5,353 nucleotides of DNA, taken from an uncultured Selenomonadales bacterium (GTDB taxonomy: Bacteria > Bacillota > Negativicutes > Selenomonadales > Selenomonadaceae). Shown here in pieces: positions 1 to 5,353 of this stretch. The position numbers were made by a program, and so were the translations under genes. A model generated the notes under the pieces. It saw only the letters and a list, made by a program, of their open reading frames with translations. It had not been told where the DNA came from and searched no databases. Within the stretch, counting starts at the first letter, position 1. Each line of letters opens with the position of its first letter. The stretch lies in the NCBI GenBank assembly GCA_947167555.1, contig CAMVIO010000150.1, positions 1 to 5,353 of the forward strand, written 5' to 3'.

Positions 1-402
1 GCTGATCGAGATTGTCGATTGCTTTTCCGCGCTGACATCGAGGAAAACAGGATAGGCTTTTTTCGCGCCCAGCGGCGAACAGCCGCCGCGCACATAGCCT
101 GTCAATCCCAGCACCTCGTTCAGGTGCACCATCTCGACGCGCTTGTTTCCGGAGACCGCCGCCAGCTCCTTCAAATCCAACTCGCCGTCGCCGGGGATGC
201 ACGCCATCAAGACGCCGGTCTTGTCTCCTCGCGCAACCAGCGTCTTGAAGACCTGTTCGACAGGCATGCCGACCATTTCCGCGACATGCACCGCGCTCAA
301 GTCGTCCGGGTCCACCGGATACTCCTTCAATTCATACGGGACGCCGAGCCCGTCAAGGATACGCGCCGCGTTAGTTTTCGCGCCGCTTTTCTTTTTCGCC
401 AT
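1..402 (-). CDS. ybaK: YbaK/EbsC-family Cys-tRNA(Pro) deacylase, 3'-truncated
   Basis: By family, this cytoplasmic trans-editing enzyme hydrolyses cysteine wrongly attached to tRNA(Pro), a side product of prolyl-tRNA synthetase. The 134 visible residues run from the start at 402 to the window edge with no stop. Family landmarks are clear: QVFKTLV around residue 50, whose Lys53 matches the essential lysine (Lys46) of E. coli YbaK; LDLKELA at 75-81; KRVEM at 88-92; and TGYVRGGCSPLGAKK at 101-115, the family's substrate-pocket signature. E. coli YbaK has 159 residues, so roughly 25 C-terminal residues probably lie outside the window. The start at 402 (MAKKKSGAK) is preferred, but an in-frame GTG at 411 is possible, and no strong Shine-Dalgarno decides between them. 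The gene is transcribed divergently from nadE. EbsC and ProX-type relatives share the fold, so the exact tRNA specificity is inferred. Confidence 0.93.
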   Translation of the reverse strand, partial: MAKKKSGAKTNAARILDGLGVPYELKEYPVDPDDLSAVHVAEMVGMPVEQVFKTLVARGDKTGVLMACIPGDGELDLKELAAVSGNKRVEMVHLNEVLGLTGYVRGGCSPLGAKKAYPVFLDVSAEKQSTISIS

Positions 403-452
403 GCCATGCACTCATTTCTGTTGTAGGAAACGATGAATTAGTCAAGTCGTGA

Positions 453-558
453 CCCTGTCGAGGGATTTTTTCGTCAGGCAAGGAAGATGCCGCGAAGGCG
501 TAGCAACGCTACGTCGAGTGACATCTGACACCGCATGGCGGAAAAAGACCCGTCAGGG
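453..558. repeat. Long imperfect palindrome, candidate dispersed intergenic repeat
   Basis: The two ends fold back on each other over about 22 base pairs. The core is TTTTTTCGTCA (466-476) pairing with TGGCGGAAAAA (536-546), 11 pairs in a row counting two G-T wobbles. It continues outward through CCCTG (453-457) with CAGGG (554-558), with a few mismatches between. Inside are AGATG/CATCT (485-489 with 522-526) and an apical hairpin of eight pairs around loop AAC (497-515, core CGTAGC/GCTACG). The T run is on the 5' side of the stem and the A run on the 3' side, so it does not look like an intrinsic terminator for either strand. A 60-codon open frame covers the element, but its content follows the palindrome and it has no ribosome binding site. 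An ERIC- or MITE-like repeat, or a structured RNA in the nadE or ybaK leader, are the main readings. Confidence 0.6.
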
Positions 559-570
559 GCGCGGCGGGAC

Positions 571-610
571 TTGTTCAGCGTTTCCTATAGTTCACGATAA
601 AATATTATAT
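571..610 (+). promoter_or_regulatory. AT-rich candidate nadE promoter region
   Basis: After the GC-rich repeat the sequence turns sharply AT-rich. Possible -10 boxes are TAAAAT (598-603) and TATTAT (603-608). Upstream -35 options are poor: TTGTTC at 571 is too far from both (21 bases or more), while TTTCCT at 581 sits 16 bases before TATTAT. A promoter is expected here because nadE is the first + strand gene, but the exact boxes are uncertain. Confidence 0.3.
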
Positions 611-632
611 CACAAAATGACATCTTTATGAA

Positions 633-638
633 AGAAGG
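633..638 (+). promoter_or_regulatory. Ribosome binding site fixing the nadE start at 646
   Basis: AGAAGG lies 7 bases before the ATG at 646. The in-frame ATG at 628 is preceded only by a pyrimidine- and A-rich stretch without a Shine-Dalgarno, and using it would place this AGAAGG inside the coding region and add MKEGFS ahead of the family's usual beginning. Confidence 0.7.
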
Positions 639-645
639 CTTCTCC

Positions 646-2538
646 ATGCTTCAGATCGCCCTTGCTCAAATGCGCGTCGTCCCCGGCCGTCCCGACCGCA
701 ACACCGAAACGATGCTAAAATATATTGCCGATGCGCGGCAACAAAACGCCGACCTCGTCATTTTTCCCGAGATGGCGATTCCAGGCTATCTTTTGGGAGA
801 CACCTGGGAGCAGACGTCATTTCTCGAAGAATGCGAAACCTGCGGCGAGGAAATCATCGCAGCGTCGAAGAATATCGCGGTCATGTTCGGCAACGTCGCC
901 GTCGATCGGTCGAAAAAGAACAACGACGGACGAGTCCGGAAGTACAACGCGTTTTTCACCGCGCAGGACGGACGGCTGGTCTCGCCGGAAGGAATGCCTT
1001 ATCCGTTCACAGTCAAAACCTTGCTGCCTAATTATCGGGAATTCGACGATGCGCGCCATTTCTTCAGCCTTCAAAAGCTGGCGCGGGAGCTTGGCGTCGC
1101 GACGGAAAGCCTGCTCTCCCCCGTACATCTCGCTGTCCATGGCACGACCTATTCCGTCGGCTGCCTGCTTTGCGAAGACGGCTGGAGCGACGACTACGGG
1201 CTTTCGCCGATGAAAATTCTCCGGGAAAAAGAGCGACCGGATGTTTTCGTCAATATTTCCTCGTCGCCGTACACGCTCGGCAAAAACGCCAAACGTCATC
1301 GCGTCTTTTCCCAAATCGCCGCGGAAGCTGGCGCGCCGTTTCTCTATGTGAACAACATCGGAATCCAGAACAACGGCAAGACCGTCTACACTTTCGACGG
1401 CGCAAACGCCGCCTATGACGCGCATGGCGTCCTGCGTCTTTCCGGCGCTCCCTATGCGGAAACGGCGCAGGTTTTCGACCTCGAAACGCTCCCCGATCGA
1501 AAGCCTGTTGCGATACCAGACGAACCGGAAGCCGCGCACATTTTTCGCGCGTTATCCTACGGCGTGCGTCTGTTCCTCGAAACCATCGGCATGAAGCGCG
1601 TCGTCATCGGCGTTTCCGGCGGCATAGACTCCGCCGTGGCCGCCGCGCTTTACGCGCGTGTACTTCCGCCCGAAAACCTTCTGCTCGTCAATATGCCCAG
1701 CGTATACAACTCCGAAACGACAAAAGGGCTTGCACGGCGGCTCGCCGAAAATCTCGGCTGCCGCTATACAACGGTTCCGATCCAGCCTTCGGTGGAACTG
1801 ACCATCGGGCAGCTGGAAAACGCGACGATCGAGAATCTTTTCGACGGCACAACAGATCGTCTTTCGATTTCCTCCTTCATGGCGGAAAACATCCAGGCGC
1901 GCGACCGTTCTTCCCGTGTCCTCGCCGGACTGGCAGCGGCCTTCGGCGGCGGCTTCACCTGCAACGCCAACAAAGCGGAAACCACGGTCGGCTACTCGAC
2001 ACTGTACGGCGACCAGAGCGGTTTCTTTTCCGCGCTGGCCGACCTTTGGAAATATCAGGTCTACGATCTCGCCCGTTATCTGAACGAGACCGTATACAAG
2101 CGCGAGGTAATTCCTCAGGAAACCATCGACATCGTGCCCAGCGCCGAGCTTTCCGACGCGCAGGACGTTGACAAGGGACAGGGAGACCCGCTGATCTATC
2201 CGTACCACGACTTTCTGTTCCGCTCTTTCGTCGAGCGATGGCAAAAGGCGACGCCCCAGGACATTCTCGAATGGTACGCCGACGGAACGCTGGAAAAAGA
2301 AATCGGCTGCGCGCCCGGATTGGTCAGGAATCATTTCCCGACGCCCAAATCTTTCATCGACGACCTCGAACGGTGGTGGAACCAATTTTCCGGTCTAGCA
2401 GTCGCGAAACGTATCCAGGCGCCGCCGATCCTTGCGGTCAGCCGCCGCGCTTTCGGCTTCGACCACCGCGAGTCCCAGAACGGACCATACTATACAAAAA
2501 AATACAAGGCGCTTAAAACAAAGATATTGGGAGAATAA
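646..2538 (+). CDS. nadE: Glutamine-dependent NAD+ synthetase
   Basis: This enzyme catalyses the last step of NAD+ synthesis: it amidates deamido-NAD+ using ATP and ammonia released from glutamine in its own amidase domain. Starting at 646 it has 630 residues, in the range of two-domain NadE proteins. The N-terminal nitrilase-type glutaminase (about 1-270) shows all three catalytic residues: Glu42 in FPEM, Lys124 in KTLLPNYREFDD and Cys176 in LCEDGW. The C-terminal adenylating domain carries the ATP P-loop SGGIDS at 324-329, the NIQARDRSS stretch from 415, and CNANKAETTVGYSTLYGD from 439, all typical of the family. The short ammonia-dependent NadE lacks the first domain, so glutamine is the expected nitrogen donor. 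The stop codon lies 9 bases before the LysE-family gene, which suggests co-transcription. Nothing appears truncated or mutated. Confidence 0.97.
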   Translation: MLQIALAQMRVVPGRPDRNTETMLKYIADARQQNADLVIFPEMAIPGYLLGDTWEQTSFLEECETCGEEIIAASKNIAVMFGNVAVDRSKKNNDGRVRKYNAFFTAQDGRLVSPEGMPYPFTVKTLLPNYREFDDARHFFSLQKLARELGVATESLLSPVHLAVHGTTYSVGCLLCEDGWSDDYGLSPMKILREKERPDVFVNISSSPYTLGKNAKRHRVFSQIAAEAGAPFLYVNNIGIQNNGKTVYTFDGANAAYDAHGVLRLSGAPYAETAQVFDLETLPDRKPVAIPDEPEAAHIFRALSYGVRLFLETIGMKRVVIGVSGGIDSAVAAALYARVLPPENLLLVNMPSVYNSETTKGLARRLAENLGCRYTTVPIQPSVELTIGQLENATIENLFDGTTDRLSISSFMAENIQARDRSSRVLAGLAAAFGGGFTCNANKAETTVGYSTLYGDQSGFFSALADLWKYQVYDLARYLNETVYKREVIPQETIDIVPSAELSDAQDVDKGQGDPLIYPYHDFLFRSFVERWQKATPQDILEWYADGTLEKEIGCAPGLVRNHFPTPKSFIDDLERWWNQFSGLAVAKRIQAPPILAVSRRAFGFDHRESQNGPYYTKKYKALKTKILGE

Positions 2539-2547
2539 AGAAGACGG

Positions 2548-3162
2548 ATGGACACAGCAACACTTTTCTATTTCCTGCTTGCCTCGGTACTGCTGACACT
2601 GGCGCCGGGGCCCGACATCATGTACCTCCTGGCAAAAAGTCTCGCCGACGGCGCACGAAACGGCGTTGCGTTAGCCGCGGGTCTCTCCAGCGGCATCCTG
2701 TTTCATACGACGCTCGTGATCCTCGGCGTGGCGGCGCTGATCCAGGGCTCCCCTGCCGCCCTCGCCGCATTGAAATACCTTGGCGCACTCTATTTGCTCT
2801 ATCTCGCAGTCGGCGCGTTCCGCGACAAAAGCGATTTGAAGCTTGAAAGCGCGGGTCCCTCTGAAAACCGCCTTGCCCTTTATCGGCGGGGAATCCTTAT
2901 GAACGTGCTGAATCCGAAGGTCCTTCTCTTCTTCCTGACGTTCCTGCCGCAATTTGTCCCCGCCGACACGGAAAACGTCGGCAGGCAGATCGCGCTCCTC
3001 GGCCTTCTGTTTGCCGTGCAGGCATTCCTGATTTTTTCCGCCGTAGCTTTTTGCGCGGGACGGCTGCGCCGCCTCCTGTTCCACAGGAAAGGAATCGGAC
3101 GTATCCTCAATATCACGCAGGGCGTCGTCCTTCTTTTCATCGCCGTATTGCTGTTTCTATAA
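2548..3162 (+). CDS. LysE/RhtB-family amino-acid exporter
   Basis: This is a 204-residue inner-membrane protein of the LysE/RhtB superfamily, whose characterised members export amino acids such as lysine, threonine, homoserine or leucine. Hydrophobic segments lie at about 5-20, 40-65, 70-91, 116-137, 148-168 and 184-204, matching the usual six-segment plan and length. Family motifs are LTLAPGPD at 16-23 and LNPKVLLFFLTFLPQFV at 121-137; a charged loop at 92-114 separates the two halves. The start follows the nadE stop by 9 bases, with a weak purine-rich site (AAGAAG) close to the ATG, so translation may be partly coupled to nadE. The substrate cannot be read from sequence, and no regulator sits next to the gene. 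A functional link to NAD synthesis is not evident. Confidence 0.92.
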   Translation: MDTATLFYFLLASVLLTLAPGPDIMYLLAKSLADGARNGVALAAGLSSGILFHTTLVILGVAALIQGSPAALAALKYLGALYLLYLAVGAFRDKSDLKLESAGPSENRLALYRRGILMNVLNPKVLLFFLTFLPQFVPADTENVGRQIALLGLLFAVQAFLIFSAVAFCAGRLRRLLFHRKGIGRILNITQGVVLLFIAVLLFL

Positions 3163-3174
3163 TCCGTCTCCTTC

Positions 3175-3203
3175 TTTACTTTCCCCGCCATATGTACTAT
3201 ATT
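3175..3203 (+). promoter_or_regulatory. Candidate sigma-70-type promoter for the SGNH hydrolase gene
   Basis: TTTACT (3175-3180, 4 of 6 matches to TTGACA) and TATATT (3198-3203, 5 of 6 to TATAAT) are separated by exactly 17 bases. The site begins 12 bases after the LysE-family stop codon, in a short AT-rich gap, and would start RNA near 3210. That separates the SGNH gene from the nadE transcript. Confidence 0.5.
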
Positions 3204-3222
3204 ATAAAAGCACATTTCATCC

Positions 3223-3254
3223 CACGCCCATTTTTATGAGCGTGAATGTTTTTT
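3223..3254 (+). terminator. Hairpin with T run: terminator or leader attenuator
   Basis: CACGC (3223-3227) pairs with GCGTG (3240-3244) and, across one C-A mismatch, CAT pairs with ATG around a TTTT loop, giving 8 paired positions. TTTTTT follows at 3249-3254 after a 4-base gap. This could end the nadE-lysE transcript. It lies downstream of the candidate promoter at 3175-3203, however, so it would also be in the leader of the SGNH gene, ending 9 bases before its start codon. The stem is short and the T run is offset, so termination may be weak. Confidence 0.4.
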
Positions 3255-3263
3255 GGGGCGATT

Positions 3264-4883
3264 ATGAAAAAGTTTATTCTTTTTTTGCTGATTATCGCGA
3301 GCTTCTCGGCGATATGGCTGTATATGACGGAACGCACGGGACTGATCCCGATCGCCGATACCTCTCTCGACGTGCATTTCACGGAAAAGGATGGTGTCGT
3401 GACGATGCATTGGAACCCCTTGCCTTACCCCTGCCGTTATGAGGTGGAATGCTTTTCCGAGACCACCGGACGGACAACGGGCGGCCAGCCGCAGCTTCAC
3501 CGCTTTTCTTCCAACATGACGACGACGGCTTCCTTCCGCGTTCCTCCCACGACCATCCCGATGTTTTATCAGGTATCGGCCTATGGTCTGTTCGGCAAAA
3601 TCGCAGGGCCTTTTCCTCTGGTTTCCAATCCGGTATACGCCGAACCTTTCTCGCCGCACAGCATTCTTCATTATACCGACGATGCCCCGGCCAGCCTGAA
3701 GCCTTTTTTGGTATGGCATCCGGTCCCCGGCGCGGTCTGCTATGAGTTGGAGATCCTTTCCGGCCCGCCGGAAACTGAAGGCGGCGTCGCCCTCTCAGAC
3801 AAACAAAATCTTTTCGACACCCAGCGCGTCTATACCAACGGATACCAAGCCGACCTGACACAGTGGAAAGATCGCAGGGAGCTGTATTGGCGCGTTCGCG
3901 CCCTGACACTGGAAAAGAAGCCCATCGGCGAATTTTCCCGCGCGGAAAGAATCGTCGTCGACGCGACGCTCCCGCTTCCCGACGCTCCGATGATCAATTC
4001 GTTCGTGCAAATGCCCGACGAGTACCCGCTTCTCTATCCAGTCTATCAATGGATCCCGATGAACGGCATCATCCGTTACGAAGTCGAGCTTCTGTATTCG
4101 CCGCCCGAGGAAAAGTACGAAAAAACGCCGGTCCCCGACCGCGCCTGGTATCGCATAGCCAACGATTCCTTCAGTTGCTACGACGAATACAAGCGCGAAG
4201 ACCCGGGCGACTATTATTGGCGCGTCCGCGCAATCGACGAGGACGGCGAGACCATCGGGCGCTATTCAAAGACGGCTTCATTCTATGTACCCGAAACGAA
4301 AGGCCGTCCTTACGCGGCCTCCTTCGGAGACAGCATCACCCACGGCGGCGGCTCGATTTCTTACTCACCCGCAAACCGCGAATACGATTACATGACTTAT
4401 CTCGACTTCCCATCGCTGAATCTAGGACAGAGCGGGGACAGGTCACGGGAATCGGCGCTGCGTTTCGAGGAAGACGTGCTCCCCTATCGCCCGTATAACC
4501 TGCTCATACTGACCGGCTCCAACGATTTGCGCTCCGACCGTCCGGCGGAGGAAATCATCAACGATCTGGCTACCATCCGGGACAAATGCACGGCGAACGA
4601 TATCCGCCCGATTTTCCTGACGCTGATGCCGATCCATCCGAAAAACATTTATACGGCGTTCCATACGGAAACGAGCGACGGCTGGCGTGACAAGCTCTCA
4701 AAGATCAACGCTTTCATCCGGAAGCAGGAGTATTACATCGACTTGGAGCCGTTCTTCTACGACAATACGAAGACGCAGCTTGACGCCACGATGGCCATCG
4801 ACGGCCTTCATCCCGACATTAACGGCAAAATGCTGATGGCGGAGATCATCAACGCAAACCGCAGCTTGTTCCGGGAGCCGTGA
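3264..4883 (+). CDS. Membrane-anchored SGNH/GDSL hydrolase with N-terminal FnIII-like repeats
   Basis: This is a 539-residue predicted extracytoplasmic esterase or lipase-like hydrolase; the substrate is unknown. It begins MKKF followed by a hydrophobic stretch to about residue 20 with no obvious cleavage site, so it is either a signal anchor or a signal peptide. Three related beta-sandwich units follow (about 35-133, 145-240 and 250-345). Units 2 and 3 share a Trp-x-Pro opening, a YE(L/V)E strand and a YWRVRA strand (near 208 and 317); unit 1 is more diverged. The C-terminal SGNH domain (about 350-535) keeps every block: Ser357 in FGDSIT, Gly391 in GQSGD, Asn420 in GSND, and Asp513/His516 in DGLHPD, so it should be active. 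The start at 3264 is chosen over the ATG at 3246 because it gives the natural Lys-Lys-hydrophobic beginning and because 3246 sits in the T run of a hairpin; the ribosome site (GGGGCG, ending 3 bases before the ATG) is weak. Carbohydrate deacetylase, peptidoglycan or polysaccharide esterase and lysophospholipase are all possible. Confidence 0.9.
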   Translation: MKKFILFLLIIASFSAIWLYMTERTGLIPIADTSLDVHFTEKDGVVTMHWNPLPYPCRYEVECFSETTGRTTGGQPQLHRFSSNMTTTASFRVPPTTIPMFYQVSAYGLFGKIAGPFPLVSNPVYAEPFSPHSILHYTDDAPASLKPFLVWHPVPGAVCYELEILSGPPETEGGVALSDKQNLFDTQRVYTNGYQADLTQWKDRRELYWRVRALTLEKKPIGEFSRAERIVVDATLPLPDAPMINSFVQMPDEYPLLYPVYQWIPMNGIIRYEVELLYSPPEEKYEKTPVPDRAWYRIANDSFSCYDEYKREDPGDYYWRVRAIDEDGETIGRYSKTASFYVPETKGRPYAASFGDSITHGGGSISYSPANREYDYMTYLDFPSLNLGQSGDRSRESALRFEEDVLPYRPYNLLILTGSNDLRSDRPAEEIINDLATIRDKCTANDIRPIFLTLMPIHPKNIYTAFHTETSDGWRDKLSKINAFIRKQEYYIDLEPFFYDNTKTQLDATMAIDGLHPDINGKMLMAEIINANRSLFREP

Positions 4884-4912
4884 AGCGCGTAAAGAGGAGG
4901 ATGAAAAAAAAC

Positions 4913-4941
4913 TTGCAATCGTCCTGACGCTATGATAAGAT
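4913..4941 (+). promoter_or_regulatory. rpmB promoter with extended -10
   Basis: TTGCAA (4913-4918) and TAAGAT (4936-4941) are 17 bases apart, and TGA directly before the -10 box gives a TGn extended -10. An A tract lies just upstream (4904-4911). This fits strong expression of a ribosomal protein gene from its own promoter. I see no convincing terminator for the upstream SGNH gene between 4884 and this site, so read-through is possible. Confidence 0.7.
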
Positions 4942-4982
4942 ATTTTTGCTGTTTGAATGAGTATAAGATTATTACTTCGTGC

Positions 4983-4991
4983 AAGGAGGTG
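4983..4991 (+). promoter_or_regulatory. Strong rpmB Shine-Dalgarno
   Basis: AAGGAGGTG is an almost complete match to the anti-Shine-Dalgarno complement, with 8 bases between its end and the ATG at 5000. It is by far the strongest ribosome binding site in the window and fits a highly translated ribosomal protein. Confidence 0.9.
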
Positions 4992-4999
4992 TATCATAG

Positions 5000-5191
5000 A
5001 TGGCACATGTTTGTGAGATTTGCAACAAGGGGCCGATGAGCGGCATGAACGTCGCGCATTCCCACTTGAAGACGAAACGTCGCTGGTATCCGAACATCCA
5101 GCGCGTACGCGCCATTGTGGACGGCGAGGTGAAGCGCGTCAACGTCTGCACGCGTTGCCTGCGCTCGGGAAAAATCCAGCGCGCGATTTGA
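5000..5191 (+). CDS. rpmB: 50S ribosomal protein L28 (bL28)
   Basis: This is a 63-residue basic protein of the large ribosomal subunit. The family signatures are NKGPMSGMNVAHSHLKTKR from residue 9, WYPNIQRVR at 29-37 and CTRCLRSGKIQRA near the end. Two cysteine pairs, Cys5/Cys8 and Cys50/Cys53, make it the zinc-ribbon (C+) form; many bacteria also or instead carry a cysteine-free form used under zinc limitation. Full length with no irregularities. It appears to be a single-gene transcription unit with its own promoter and terminator. L28 commonly stands apart from the large ribosomal clusters in Bacillota, unlike the rpmB-rpmG pair of enterobacteria. Confidence 0.98.
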   Translation: MAHVCEICNKGPMSGMNVAHSHLKTKRRWYPNIQRVRAIVDGEVKRVNVCTRCLRSGKIQRAI

Positions 5192-5221
5192 TTTTGGACA
5201 ATCACACTGTTATCACGGGCT

Positions 5222-5243
5222 GCCCCCTACTCGGGGGCTTTTT
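5222..5243 (+). terminator. Intrinsic terminator of rpmB
   Basis: A perfect 6-base-pair GC stem, GCCCCC (5222-5227) with GGGGGC (5233-5238), around a 5-base loop is followed at once by TTTTT (5239-5243) and a further T-rich stretch. It lies 30 bases after the rpmB stop codon. There is no T run on the other side, so it should act mainly on the + strand. Confidence 0.93.
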
Positions 5244-5263
5244 CTTTGCCTTTTTTCTCCCGC

Positions 5264-5353
5264 TTACCCGTACGGGTCTACCGGCTCGAATAAACTCAAC
5301 TGGTCATTCGCATTGTTTTCTACTGAAAGATGTTTTGCCTACCACCGGCATAG
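5264..5353 (-). other. Possible C-terminal tail of a convergent gene, split between two frames
   Basis: On the - strand, the frame ending at TAA (5264-5266) closes with ENNANDQLSLFEPVDPYG. The QLSLFE tail is common at the C-terminus of Y-family DNA polymerases (DinB/UmuC type), among other proteins. That frame is blocked by TAG at 5339-5341, about 24 codons up. The neighbouring frame reads YAGGRQNIFQ and stops at 5320-5322, also a plausible polymerase-tail ending. A frameshift within about 5320-5338 could join them, or one of the two may be chance. Only about 33 bases of the upstream frame are visible, so the identity is speculative. Confidence 0.25.

Noticed and set aside
403..645. Possible riboswitch upstream of nadE.
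   Set aside because: I could not match the structure to a known class such as NAD+-binding leader RNAs, and the palindrome is better explained as a repeat; it ends well before the AT-rich promoter region, so it may not even be in the nadE transcript.
817..1539. Long - strand open frame opposite nadE (240 codons), and a similar one at 1552-2385.
   Set aside because: Both are antisense to a clearly functional NadE with all catalytic motifs, show no domain-like content and no ribosome sites; long antisense frames are expected in GC-rich genes.
3379..3909. Antisense and alternative-frame ORFs over the SGNH gene, including 3863-4498 on the + strand.
   Set aside because: Arginine-rich low-information translations typical of shifted frames, lying inside a gene with intact catalytic blocks.
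4891..4927. Short frame MKKNLQSS starting right after GAGGAGG at 4894-4900.
   Set aside because: The purine run touches the ATG with no spacing, the frame is only eight codons, and it runs into the rpmB -35 box; it is better explained as promoter-upstream sequence.
1..5353. Search for CRISPR arrays, insertion sequences, tRNA genes and defence genes.
   Set aside because: No regularly spaced direct repeats, transposase motifs, tRNA-like cloverleaf or recognisable defence proteins were seen on either strand.

Overview
The window is an ordinary, gene-dense bacterial chromosome segment with fairly high GC in its genes and AT-rich gaps. It carries four complete protein genes on the + strand, one 3'-truncated gene on the - strand at the left edge, and a probable gene tail on the - strand at the right edge. 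Strong AGGAGG-type ribosome binding at rpmB, a 63-residue L28 with two CxxC pairs and a glutamine-dependent NadE of about 630 residues fit a Bacillota lineage. A moderately GC-rich Negativicutes relative (Selenomonas-like) is my best guess, but this is inference from protein flavour, not a database match.

Layout: (1) 1-402, - strand, is the YbaK/EbsC-type Cys-tRNA(Pro) deacylase, cut by the window edge. (2) 403-645 is the gap between divergent genes. It is dominated by a roughly 106-base imperfect palindrome (453-558) that looks like a dispersed intergenic repeat, followed by an AT-rich stretch that probably holds the nadE promoter. (3) 646-2538 is nadE, glutamine-dependent NAD+ synthetase, followed after 9 bases by (4) 2548-3162, a LysE/RhtB-family exporter; the two probably form one transcript. 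(5) 3163-3263 holds a good candidate promoter and then a hairpin followed by a T run, just before (6) 3264-4883, a membrane-anchored or exported SGNH/GDSL hydrolase with three fibronectin-III-like repeats ahead of the catalytic domain. (7) 4884-4999 holds an extended -10 promoter and a strong Shine-Dalgarno for (8) 5000-5191, rpmB (ribosomal protein L28), which ends at a clear intrinsic terminator (5222-5243). (9) 5264-5353, read on the - strand, looks like the C-terminal tail of a gene ending QLSLFE..., possibly a Y-family DNA polymerase, but split between two frames.

The genes do not form one obvious pathway: tRNA proofreading, NAD+ synthesis, small-molecule export, cell-envelope ester hydrolysis and ribosome assembly. 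I see no mobile element, CRISPR array, tRNA or rRNA, and no convincing new multi-gene system. The most unusual items are the intergenic palindrome, the promoter-hairpin leader before the SGNH gene, the unusual architecture of that hydrolase, and the split tail at the right edge.
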